Part shown: piece by piece, positions 34,301 through 46,400 of the stretch | Layout: each line of letters starts with the position of its first letter | Position numbering within the stretch: position 1 is the first letter of the stretch | Origin: Chaunax sp. Z400 | Taxonomy: Eukaryota > Chordata > Actinopteri > Lophiiformes > Chaunacidae | Length of the DNA stretch: 64,000 nt | Assembly: GCA_037577475.1 (NCBI GenBank) | Contig: CM075204.1 | Coordinates: forward strand, 9,250,855 to 9,314,854 | Reading direction: 5' to 3' | Notes under the pieces: generated by a model | The model's database searches: none | Seen by the model: the letters and a program-made list of their open reading frames with translations, nothing else | Told to the model about the DNA's origin: nothing | Translations under genes and position numbers: made by a program

Positions 34301-36093
34301 TCACGCATGCCTATTACATTCATTATGCTTGGCCTGTTTAGTACATCTATTCATGTGTACCAACATGTGAAACGCGACTACACACTGATTAAGTCAATCA
34401 CCACAGAACGTTGTGAAGTAAATGTCAGTGAGGGAACGTGCAAAAGGTTGATTGGGAAGTTAAATTGGATATTGAACCGACTCGTCTGCATTTCGGTCAG
34501 TGTGTCTTGCATGGCATGCAGGATTATCATTGGATAAAAAGCACAACAGTCGAATAAGAGTTGACAAATACAGAACAATTGGGTTACAAATGTGCTCCAA
34601 ATTCACCTCAGGGTGAAAGATAATTACAATCAATTCTAACCTCAGGCAAAAGTCCTACATGCTCTAACCTTGAACCCAACATGAATGTATTTGTGTTGCG
34701 TTTGCTGGTGTTCTTCACATTTAGATAACTTCCATTGATATCAGTAATGATATGACTAATGTAATGAAGTGAGAGTCTTCTGCTTCAGGCAGTGTGTGTC
34801 GCTGTTTTTTGTAGGGGTCTGAAATTATGGAGTGAAATGACCAATGTTGACAAATCAGGCCATCAGTCTGGGCCACCACACGCCATGCCAAAGTCAGTTG
34901 TCCCATTAATTATACGAGGCAGGCATCCTAACCGAGCTCCACACACTGCCTCATTTATCCCCGCTGACCAGTTCACACAGCAGACATTTTGTTTTGGGCT
35001 CTGTGACTTGTAATTGGCGGTGGCCACACAACGCAGACTTTAACAGAGGCCACTTTGGAGCCTCTCAGCCGCCCGTCAACATCAACCTCACACAGGCTTA
35101 GCCTTGACAACTCATACTCTGTTCTGACGTTTAAATGCTCCCGTGTTGGGCGGTGAGAACATGAATATGGCTCGACACCTGGAACGAGCTTTAAGGCAGC
35201 ATGGCCCAAAGAGCCTCTCCTCGTCAGATATTAGGCACATGTATTTAAATATATAATATCCGAAAATGTTTTCATTCAAATAAATGACTGACTACTGTAG
35301 TGTAACATCGACACCTAATCTTTTCTAGTTTGTGAAATCTGTCTGCATGCCCATCAGGTGATTTATTTAAAGTTTCTGATTTGTTTTGGATCAATGGGCA
35401 GACCTCCAAATCATTAAAGTCATGGAGCTTTTGAGAAGCAACAGCAGCATTACAACGATGAACTTATGAAACTGACGTTTTGCAATCAACCACAAAAAAA
35501 ACAAAACAAAACAAGAAAAATGTGGCGCTGCTTTCAAACCCGCTGACAAAAAAATGGCCTGCTCAGAATTCCCAAAGGTCTCATTGAACAGATTACTCAA
35601 CATGATGTTCTTGGACCTCCTCTGTGAAAGTGATGTGGCAGTAGACCTTGTACATGAATGGAGTCTGGAATTAACAGAAGAAAAACACATTAATTACATT
35701 TTTGTTTTTGTGCTAGATATGCTAACTTTAGATCTGTTCTTTGGTGCTCAGATGGTTAATCAGAGGTTTTTCACTGTCAACAGCTTCCTGCTGCAGCTGT
35801 AAAATGAGGCCGATGTGAGCTGTGAGACTGAACAGAAACACTGAGGATGTGGGCTCTAAAAGCAAAATAATAAGATAAGACATGCTAAAAATGCTCCATG
35901 AAGCTCAGAGGTACTGCAGAGTTAGGTCATCATTTTTACGGGTTTGTTGCTATAAGTGACTTTCATGTTATACATAGTAATTTGATCAATCTTTAACGGA
36001 AAAAATAAAATCATGCCAAAGCATGTGTAGTAGAGCTGTCTGTCCATTTGCCTTGCCTGTGCGTGAAAAGTTCACATTCTCATTCCATAAAAC

Positions 36094-36550
36094 CCCATTT
36101 CCACTACGTAGTACCAGCTCTACTCGACTTGACTCGCCTTGGTATCGGGTACTTTTCTGCAGGTCGTTTTCCATTGCAGGATATTACCTCCTAAGGGCAG
36201 ATGGACTGCCATGGCGTAGTCTTCAAGGCGACACACACCTCTCATCAACCTCTTGTGATCCTCTCATCAGCTGTTTAAGACAGGAACGTCTGTCCATCCC
36301 CAATATAGCGGCTGCAATTTTAAAAAGTTATGGTCGCTAAAGTAGCTTTGCTTTTTTGAGTGTGGCGGCAATTGATTTGTGCTGTGCAGGATACTCCATG
36401 CTTGCCAGGCATTGACCAATCAGTGGTCTGTAGCATTTCACATGACCTTTTAGTACCTGCTCGGCTCATTTGGTGGTACTAAAAAAGTAGTACCAGGTAC
36501 TTTTAATCTATAATGGAAACACAAAAAAGGCGAGTAGAGTCAAGAAGACA
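36094..36550 (+). mobile_element. MITE, family M, copy 1
   Basis: It starts CCATTTCCACTACGTAGTAC and carries 'CTCTACTCGACTTGACTCGC' near the left end. The sequence GGCGAGTAGAGTCAAG near the right end is the inverse of that block, so the ends are inverted repeats, the right one truncated. The internal block 'CAGCTGTTTAAGACAGGAAC' recurs in copy 2 at 57.9 kb. Confidence 0.65.
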
Positions 36551-38317
36551 TGAGACCAGGCTGAAAAATACTCATTAGAGCGGCTTTAACATGAACATTT
36601 ATCAGAAATCCAAAAAAGAAAAGAGCTCCCACAGAAAGTTATTACATCAACAGAAGATCTAAGGTTCCGTACTTCATTCAGACCTCATTAATGAATGTCT
36701 GCCTTAAAACTGAATAGTAATGATAGTTTCATCTGACTTATTTTTTCCTTATATGTACTATTCTGCTGTTTTATATAAGCAATACCCATTGAAAAATGCA
36801 CCCACAGGCATACCTTCCCTGCCATTCTACGCATTTACTGTATGTTGTTACTGGCAGAGAGTGGTACCTGGAGCTGAGCATGCTGGGTAGGCATATTTCA
36901 GAACTGTTACTATTCTGAGCATAATGTCTGGCTGCCAGCCACATGCAGCATTAGCAGCTCGGACAGCTCACTGCCAACATCTGTACGTGCTTCATACTGC
37001 AGGTTCTGGAACAGTTACTTGACTGATGGACCGACCTGCAGCTCCACATACATCCAAACTATACTCCAAACTTTCTGAGGCTGGGGGTGCAGTCAGGAGT
37101 TCGGGACATATTTCACAGCCTGAAAAGCATCTATCATGCAGGCGCCGCTGTGACCAAACAAATCAGCAGCGGCTAGAAAATATGATTTCAGCAGGAGAGG
37201 AATGTGAGAGCTGAGGTACGCTGCAAGGCTGCTGTACACTGCTTAGGCTGGGCAGAAAGAAGGCATGATGGGATCAGGGCTGTCAGTTGTAAGAATGATT
37301 CTAGGGTGATATATAGGTGCGGGGGATATGGACACAAACGACACAGCAAAGACATCTGATGAGACAATTCAGGGTGTTCAAAACTTTCAAAGAAGAATAG
37401 AAGTTGATTCACACAAGAAGAAAGTAAAAATATATATCTCAGTCAGATATTTTGGCACACACTTCAAAAAGAAGTCAGATTTTCTCCTTGGGCTCTAGAT
37501 TAAACAACTTGTCAAGCTAGAGGGAGGTGTTGTTGCTGTCTGGTGTTGGTTACCAGTGAGGCCTCAGCAGAGGAGACCATGAGGAAGCAATCAGCTCAAC
37601 GATGAGTGGGTCTATTGGGACCGTGCAATCCCCCCTCTGCTCTCCCAAAATCCTGCAGGAGTCTGCAGGGATCTAATCAATCACTACAAGCAGGCAAAAT
37701 ACTCCAACATGCCATTCCTGCCCTAGATTCCTGCTAAGTCTGTGTTTTTGTTTGTTTCTTCCCTGCTGAGATGTCAGCACACAGAGGAGGTGAAAGACAT
37801 CAGAAGTAAGTTATTATCTGTCGCGTTGATCAAATGAATATTGTGAGACATTTTTTTCAATAGTCAGTTATTCAGCTGCAGACAAGAATCTGATTTAATA
37901 ATGTTTCAGCCAGTTGTGCCCGTCGGAATCACAAATCAAAACATTTGTTAGAACTGAATTAAATTAAACTGCTCCTTGCAAAAATAAGTTTATACAGATG
38001 ACATAACAACCAATAACGGCAGTAAGTGGAATCAAAGTTTTCATTATTTTACAAGAGGATATCATTAAGTCACTTGATGCACATGTTATCCCCTAACTAG
38101 GCTATACAGTCAATACATTGCCCAACAGCCAGTTTCTTTCTGGCACAATCCAATTTATTGACAAATTTTAATTAAGAGCAACTGAAGATAAGAGCAAATG
38201 GAGCAGCAGTAATAGTTGCAACATTGTGCCAAATCTTTAATAGTTGTTGGAACAAGCACTAACAATGTTAAATACTAGAAAGTCACTCTGTAGAGCATGT
38301 ATCTCCACCAAGCCTGA

Positions 38318-38635
38318 ACAATAAGTTCATGGAAATCAATTTGTGTAAATAGGGAAAATACAAATAACCAATCCAGCAATGTTAAAGAGAGTGGAATTTT
38401 TTTTAAATCCATCCCTTTATCCAGATCCCCACCAAAAGTTCTTTCCTGGCCCCTGCCATGTCCTTCTACTAAGTTTTATGGAAATCCATATAGCGGTTTT
38501 TGCATAATGCTGATGAGAATCCAAGCAACCAACCAATCAGTCAACCAACCAACCAATTAATCAACCAACCAACCAACCAACCAACCAACCAACCAACGGA
38601 CACCGGAGAAAACATAACCTCCTTAGCAGAGGAAA
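38318..38635 (-). mobile_element. AAGGAGG-type short repeat, copy 6, with (CCAA)n expansion
   Basis: The minus strand opens with GCTAAGGAGGTTATGTTTTC and, after an expanded TTGG tract (about 38539-38595), continues 'CAGCATTATGCAAAAACCGC' and the usual GGATC block. It ends at CTTGGTGGAGATAC. Confidence 0.6.
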
Positions 38636-39927
38636 AATCAATAGAAGCAAAACAAATATGATGGAAATATATCATCTTTCACCATGTTAGTGACTGATGC
38701 CTGTGGTATTTTCTTGTTCAATGGATGACCCTCATGTCCAAAGCAGTACATGGGAGTTTCTCTTTATATACCTGCAACATCTGCCAATATGCAAAGGAGC
38801 TGTCTACCTGACCAAAGGAAGAGTCTCAACCCTTTGAGAAGCTGACAGAGAAGCATTAAACCATTCACAACTGTCAAACAAACAATAGAATTGCTTATCA
38901 CTAATCGCCTGCATTGTAAGAGGAAAAAAACACTCTCAAAACAATCGAGTCCACTGATGTTTATGCCTGGTACTAATGGATGATGCATTACAAAGATGTT
39001 TATTGCCATTTTATTTTTGGCACTCTTATCAAAGTGTGTTTTAGCATACTCACTGACAATTATTTTTTATTTATTGACTATCTAGATAAGTGTGATTTTC
39101 ATCTGCATGACAACTGAGTGATGAGCTTGTGTCCTCGCTGAGGAGAGGCAGACAGTGAAAGTATGACCTTGGTCAACAGGAAACTGTTGAACACTTTGCC
39201 GGAGGGGAACTTAACGCATTTGCCTGGGCATGAATATCCCATGAAGGGCCTTTTAATGTGGAAATTAAACAGGGGCACACACCTTTTAAATTGCAAATTA
39301 GAAAATATCAGCTGGCTTTCAAGTGTAGAGTGTTAATTAAAATCCCTGTTAGTGATTTTACCTTTAAGGTGAATGAGGTTGTTTTGTGTCCCACAGCAAG
39401 GTGAAATTCAGCCTTCTGTCTTATTAGCATTTTCTTATTAATTATATGCACACTGATTCCTGCTGTGAGGGGGAAAGCAGTCATCCTATTATTATTCTAT
39501 TATGAAATGAAAAATCCATTTACTGGATAAAAAAAACAAGTCTAAGAGTTTATTTCTGTTTTGAATAATTATACATAAATGTTAGTGGTTGGGTTTAATT
39601 GACCAGTGCACCAGGCAGTGGATGCTTTTGTCTGTAACAAGAAGTGATACAAACCAGCATAGGTGATGGTAGAAGTACTCAGATACTTTGCATGAATAAA
39701 ACTGAGGAGATAAAGATGTCAGATTTCTCTTTCTGGAATAAAATTCAAACATCTTAAAAAAATAAAAATAAACCATCTGATGAGACAATTCAGGGTGTTC
39801 AAAACTTTCAAAGAAGAAAAGAATAATAATAAACTAGATTAAACAACTTCAAATTAAAAAAATAAAATTTGAAATAAAATTTTCCTGCCTAATACAAACA
39901 TGCAGGATGCAGAGGCAAGCAGCTTGG

Positions 39928-39973
39928 ACTACATATCCCAGGCACCCATTGGCCCCTCCCCCCGCATACCTCT
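39928..39973 (+). promoter_or_regulatory. lrig3: lrig3 core promoter: ZNF143-like site, inverted CCAAT, GC-box
   Basis: ACTACATATCCCAG at 39928-39941 fits the ZNF143/STAF consensus ACTACAnnTCCCAG. ATTGG (inverted CCAAT) lies at 39948-39952, followed by a C-rich Sp1-type run to 39963. Such a cluster 300 bp before the start codon suits a TATA-less promoter. The start site of transcription is not visible. Confidence 0.5.
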
Positions 39974-39974
39974 G

Positions 39975-40273
39975 GTGTGCGCTCACGCTGCGCTGTGGGG
40001 ATCTTGCACAGCACAAGTTGCCCCAACAGCAACAGCGAGGCGCACGGCAGAAAAGTTTCTCCAGAGGAATGGACAAGTTTCAGAAGAACGATTTTCTCCC
40101 ATATTTCACACCTACGGTCCTCAGAACAACCAGGGATTGGATATAAGGATCGACCGTGTCGATAAGCAGCACCAGATTTGGGATTTTTCGGTGATTTCTC
40201 GCTGTTTGGATTGGTTGCGCTTCATCTGAAGATACAACTAAAGAGGGGTGTTCTCTTGTGTGGCCAGAGAAAA
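39975..40273 (+). other. lrig3: lrig3 5'UTR (approximate)
   Basis: This is the stretch between the promoter motifs and the start codon at 40274. An in-frame ATG lies upstream at 40178 (MGFFGDFS...), but starting at 40274 gives a compact signal peptide, so I prefer it. Several short upstream frames are present. Confidence 0.4.
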
Positions 40274-40470
40274 ATGTGGTCCTCTCCGCAGCTACGCAGT
40301 TTTGTGAGGTTTGCCGTGGTTTTTCTGGTGTTTTTGAGGCTGCAGCGTGGATCTGGTGCTAACTCGAGGACGTGTCCCCCTCCCTGCTCGTGTTCTGGGG
40401 AGATTTTGGACTGCAGTCGCATGAAAAGGGGCCAAATTCCAGACGCGATCCCGGAATGGGTCGTTCAACT
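40274..40470 (+). CDS. lrig3: lrig3 exon 1: signal peptide and LRRNT cap
   Basis: Residues 1-29 form a signal peptide with a hydrophobic core (FAVVFLVFLRL). The LRRNT cap follows with the cysteine pattern CPPPCSCSGEILDCS. The exon ends in phase 2 with the donor CT/GTGAGT. Intron 1 (40471-44855) holds no gene that I can see. Confidence 0.95.
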
Positions 40471-43400
40471 GTGAGTCTAGTTAAAGACCCTGTGTGTGCA
40501 TGTCATGGATGATTTATTTGAACATTATTTTAATCTCTTTCACTGGTTCCCTTCACATCATGCTGTAGTGTAAACAGAATATGTTGTAAACTGGATGTAC
40601 AGAACAAACATTACTGACTTTGGTATCATTTGATTCAGATTGTCTCTTATTTTAGTGTAGATAAAGTTCAGGTTGTAAAACTTTCTGCAAAACTGTTTTT
40701 TTTGTTGTTTTTTTGGTTGCCTCATCTGAAGTTGCAGAATTAAAAAAACAACTATCTTTTATCCAACTTAACACCTAACCTTAATCATTAATCTGGTTGT
40801 TATTTATTGTTATGTATTGATCCTTGCAGCAGCATTCCAGTCCTGCAGAGAAGCACAAGCAGGTTTTCTGCATGTTTTTCCACATCTGTGTGATATTGTC
40901 AGCCCCACCAAACCTCTCAGTTAAAGTGTAATGAATTGAGAAAAAGTCCTCCCACAGCCTGCAGGTAGGGGTTTTAAATCAGCCTTCCTGGTGTATCATT
41001 GTAGAGAGGCAGCTTTAGTAGAAATAGCTTTTTAGTAGCTGCTTGAATTAAGTCTTCTAGTCCAGATAGCTGCAACTTGAGACATCCATAGTGGTAATGG
41101 TTTGACCGCCTTCACTTTTTATTTGCAGTGATTGGTGTTTGTTCCGTGTTCATGTTTCAGCTTCACAGGCCTTCCAAAGACACAACAGCATAAATCACAT
41201 GCAGTCTGTGTGCAGCCTTGGACTCTTTCCTAATACTTCCCTTACTCTCCTGTTTCTAGTGGCTCCATAAATTGAGATGAGGCCAAACTCGGGCCTAAAG
41301 CCTGTTGGAGGTGAAATCCCAAACACACCTTTAAATGGCACGTTGCACCTCTCTGCAGATAATTGTTGTGACTTGATTTTATCGTCCCAGGTGAAGCTGC
41401 AGTGCTTGATTTTTACTGTCCTGTGTTAGTGCTTGACTCGGTGCCTGGTTGGAGCTGTTTAGTTTTTCTCTTTCGAAAATGTGCTGCTCTGGAAACTTGA
41501 CGTTGCCAGAGAAAACAGACCCAGCCTGAGCCTCATAACCAAGGCCGGCCTTCCAAAGAAGAAGAAGGAAAAAAAAGTTCCACATGGGGGGAAAAAAATC
41601 TTTTCACTCTGGCATGCTAATTTACGAGTGGCTCTCCAGCACATCTTAAACCCCTTAAACCACCCGACCCTTTGTTTTCCAGCACCCCATTATTTCTGCT
41701 GAATTAGCAACTCCAGAGCCAGCGATGGTACTGATTAAGGAGGAGCGTGTAGGATTAGTTTGAAGTCACAGATAGAAAAAAGGGGGAGGGAGAAGAGCAT
41801 GAAGAAGAAGGATTAAGCCATGAGTATCTGGGAGGTTGTTTGGAGGGGGGGTTACAGATTTATGCCTAGATGTCCTTTCACATTTTAAGATTGAGAGATG
41901 ACTGTAGTTTTAACCTAAAAACAATGTGTGCCTCGAGGCTAAACTACTATTGAAAAGTTAATGTATTTAGGAGGAATAAACAGACTCTGGTTAGTTTTTC
42001 TTGAGGAATTTGATGTTTTTTGGAGTCAAAAAAATCACATCTCTTTAGCAAAGTAACACGAATGGTGAGGGGAAAAAGACAAGTACAGTAGTCACATAGC
42101 CAATGCTAACTCTCATTAGCTATTTATCTGGACATATTAACAACTCTAGGCTAAGGAACTACATGTATTTAGTAGGTACTGCTAATGCTCAGTGAAAACA
42201 CAGGAAGTACAAGAGGAAGAAGATGCGAATATGAATCTCTGGGTTTTTTATTATCATAGCTAATGCTAATTTACTGCTACATTATCTACTTACTTAACCT
42301 TCCAGTGTTTTGACTAGCTAGGAATTAGGAATTCTAGTGCTCTGTCATTAAGCAGTATGTGCATGAAGGCTAAAATACTCAAGCATGTCATTTTTAATAA
42401 AAAAGATCAATCAGAGAGTCACAAAATGACATGAAACATGGCCGCTTCTCATTTTAGAATAAAGACATACAGCTTTGGAGGAATGCGCAAACTTTGGCCA
42501 GGTTGCACTAATTGGGGAAAAAGACAAAAAGTATAAGAGGAGGTAGATGACATCATCAGTCAGTTGTACTATTTGAAAGCGAATACTTGATTTACTCTCA
42601 TCACTCACACACAGTTAACATGAAAACGCGAACAGCGACTAGCTGATAGCTGGAATCAAGTAAAAAAAAACATATTTTCGCTTCTTGCCAGATAGTCCAA
42701 TCTCCTCTCTCACTTTTTCCTAAGCCCCCTCCTCCTTTTCAAAGCCCCTCCTCCTTTTTGTTTGTTGTTGTCATACAGCCCCTGTGTTTCCACTTACAGC
42801 ACCAATAAGCTTGTCCTCCATTTCCACATCAACGTCCTACTGATGTGCGCATTTGTGGCGTCTGGAGAATTTCAACACCGATACGCTTTCGCATCACAGT
42901 AGCCACTTTCAGACAGGCGTTGCGCAACGGCGCCGATACAAATTCCCTTCTCTGCGTCCCCTTTGGTGTGTTCATACTAGACCAGCCCAGGGCGTCACAA
43001 CGCCACCTCGGTGTGCGTTCAGTGTATGCCGGAGTTCTGAAAAGTTAAGAGGCATGGCATACGATGCAACAGCAAACATAAAAGATGAAATATTTCACTC
43101 TCTCCCCAGTTTAGCGGTCATTTTCTGTGCTTGTGTCTACTCACGACTTTGCATTGACTTCGTATGAAGTTGCACTACATGAAAAATTTGCGTCGCTGTT
43201 TGTGTCACACTATAATTTTTGGTCTAGAGAGGCTTATATGTCTTTGGCTTTGTCTTTAAAGGTGTAACCCAACAAGTGAGAGTTTTTCTGCCTCACAGAA
43301 ACACATTGGAACTTAATTTGAAATCTGTTGCAATGTTCCATTATCGTAATCTGTTCTTGTAACAAGTGGCTCGTTTATTCACTTTTCAGTCTTTGATAAG

Positions 43401-46400
43401 AAAGTCGTGCAGTGCTTTCTCACCAGATAGCGCCTGTACGCAGCTCTCTGCGTTATCTTGCTCCGCTCAGAGCCTGCTTTGTGAGGGAAGTGGAAGTGTC
43501 AGGACTGCTTAGGTTTTATCTTGGGAGTATGATAGGACGCCATTCCCATATGGCCCCTAGCACTGGAACTGCAACAACAACAACAACAACACAGCTCCAT
43601 GCTTGGAAAAAAAAGGAGGAGGACGGGGTGGTTAGCTTCAGAGAGGCGAGTAAAACTCTGGTTGAGTGCTTCATGAAACTCATGAACAAAAACAGACCCT
43701 AGAAAATTCAACAGGGGTGTTTCAGACGTTTGAAAGGCGTCCCCCTCGCTTTTCCCGGCATTGTGAATACATTACCAGTTGATGGGTTCTTCCCCTCCTC
43801 CCAGAGTTCCTTGATGGATTCCAGATGAGGGAGGTGAGGAGGGAGAGGAGGGGAGGGGGTGTAAAGAAAAAAAAGTGTCTGGCACCACGGCGTTGATGGT
43901 GCGCAGCAGCGTCAATAACTCCACCACTTTATGGTGAACGAGGCTCCGGTTGCCAGACTCCTTGTTTTCAGGCTCCTTTTCAAAACAGGCTGCACAAACA
44001 AGAATCTCATCCCCAGTGAGCTGCAGCCAAGTCTGCTTCAATTGAGTCCAAGGCCAGGTTCAGCTGGGTTTGTGTCAGGCCCAGATTTACAGAGGCTTGG
44101 ACGAAATCAAGACATAACCCAGAGCTAATTGCGCACTAATCAAAGCTATAAATAAGCATTAATCAACCTATGTACACATCCGAACTTGTGCAAAACTCCA
44201 GAGGAGTTCTAGAGGTTTGGGGTCTGGTGCACTCTCTAGTTTCTTCAGATGAAATGCACTAAAATGGATGCACTAGATGGAAAATAAACCAAATATCAAT
44301 GAAATTACAGTAGTTATAGATTTGGTTTGAAGGCGTGTAGACATTCATGTCAAATAGGAATATGGTTAATACAAGTCCAGACACCAGAACCGAGTTCCGG
44401 GCCAAAGCCTTGACCTGTCTTTGCCTGGTTCAAGAAGAATCTCCCCCCTCAATAACTTATCAGCCTGGATGTGAAGAGAGCGGTTTTGGCATGAATGCTC
44501 CCTCATAAAGAAGAGATGACAAGCCAACACGAGTCCTTTAACCTGTTGGCCTTTTTTAGACGTTCTTGGATGGAAGGCAGTTTGTTTTTGAACTTTATAA
44601 GTAGCTTCAGATGTGACTAAAGCAGAACCAGTTGATGATATCTGACGCTGTATTCAGTTCATTTCTCCATATGCAATACATCCTATTCTTGCAGTTTAAT
44701 TATAGTGACTTTTCTTTGATCCATTTCCTCTGTCCACAGTGTAGCACAATAATGGAGAATTTATCTGTAATCGTGTTTGTTATGTAGTCCCAAATGGAAG
44801 ACTGAAGCCACTGGTGTGTACTTTGTCGACAATCTTTGCCTTTTTTCCTCCACAGGGACCTGAGCCATAACAAATTGCAGGTACTCGACAGCACTTTGTT
44901 TTCCAAACTGCAGCATCTAAGTGAAATGTAAGTATGCCTGGTGTTCTCGGCACGTTCTCCAGTAAACACACGGGCTTTTCCAAACACTGTCCGTCGCTGT
45001 CCTGCATGTGACAGACTATCCTTTCAACTGTTTGTTTTTCTTCATGTGCGCAGAAAGCTGAACCACAATGAACTGGAGGAAATACCTGATTTGGGCCCTT
45101 CTGCGTCAAACATCACAACACTCATTCTGTAAGTAAAAGTTTTTTTAAAGCATTAAAACACCTCCCCAGACTCACTTCAGCCTCGTCTGGAGAGTAATCC
45201 TTTGCCAGAGTTGCCATTTCTGGTTAAAGTAGTGAGCTGGGAAGTGGTGTTCCCCCCCCGTCCTTCCCTCTTGAGAGCAACCCTTTTGGCTGAGCCAGTT
45301 CCCAGACAAGCCAGTCGGAGACATGGCTCCCAGCCCCAGACGGGTCACATGGTTGAAGACAAATGCCATCAACAGGAATGGAAATGTTTTGTCTGCCGGC
45401 TGTTGCTGCTCTTGATGTATTTTTAACTTGGAGGCGGTGACGTGATGCTGGGCAGAAAGAAAATCGGACAGAAAATGACAGAAATCCAAGATTTTATGTT
45501 TTGATTCAGTTTATGTGGATGACATGTGGTCCTTTTAGTGATTTCGAAATCTACGGTGGCCTTTGAGTTCCTGAAAATGTACCATTATCTTGGTTGATAG
45601 GCTTAAATACCCCCAGTTAATCCCCGTTTGTGCATATTTGGATGTCATAAACCAACAGTGTCTTGAAGTACTTGGCTGATACTGTGAGGTGAGTTCACTC
45701 CTCCTGAGAAATTCATTGACCAACTCACATTTCATCCAGTTCAGAATCAAACCAGACGATCCTTTGTTGTGCAATACGTGCTTTCAGGAGAATACCAGAC
45801 ATTAGTGTTTGAAACCTCAACAATTGGATTTGCTTTCTGTGGCATGTCTAAAAAAACCCAACTGACGTGAAGTTATTGTGGAAGAATGTATCCGTCTCCC
45901 AGCTCGATAAGGCGTATTCCTCATCAAGCCCAAACACGATGCTGCAGCTGCAGGGTGTTCAGCCATCAGCCGTCGACAATTTGTTTGCATGTTTAGAGTG
46001 TCACCTCCAGCTATATGTTTCAGAAGGGGAAGGTTGGTGGGATGCCTTTTGTTTTTGTGTTGGAGTTTTTTTTAGTGTTTTTTTTAAGGCAACCTCTACA
46101 TCTTGGATGTCACATTTCACTGCATTATTTGAGGGTGTTTTGCAAGTTTCCCCACTGCACCTTGTAGCTCAGATTATAAATGGACCTTAGAAAAACAGAG
46201 GGTGTCATTAGTTCCAGATACAAATAACAAGTTGCCGCTGGTTGCATTGTTCCTTTAGTGGTTAGGAGGAGGTCACAGGTTCATCTGCCTGTGCTGTGTG
46301 TGCTGTAGAAGTACCCTTGAGCAACCCTGGATGAATGAGTTCCTGCTCATATTCGCTTAAAAAAATCCCAGACTTTCCTCCAACCATCATTTCTCTATTT

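Larger units (their letters stand above)
28907..39900. other. Intergenic region between the duplication cluster and lrig3
   Basis: I see no gene. Frames are short and show no domain, splice-phase pattern or signal peptide. The region contains a teleost repeat at 30.7 kb, a long (AT)n at 31.0 kb, AAGGAGG-type elements at 32.6 and 38.3 kb, a LINE-like tail near 33 kb, a repeat-like segment at 34.1 kb and a MITE at 36.1 kb. Conserved enhancers could lie here but cannot be judged from one sequence. Confidence 0.55.

Noticed and set aside
38539..38595. (CCAA)n array as a CRISPR-like repeat
   Set aside because: It is a plain tetranucleotide microsatellite within a mobile repeat, and there are no spacers.
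40178..40273. Upstream in-frame ATG as the lrig3 start
   Set aside because: It would add 32 residues before the signal peptide core. The ATG at 40274 gives a normal signal peptide.
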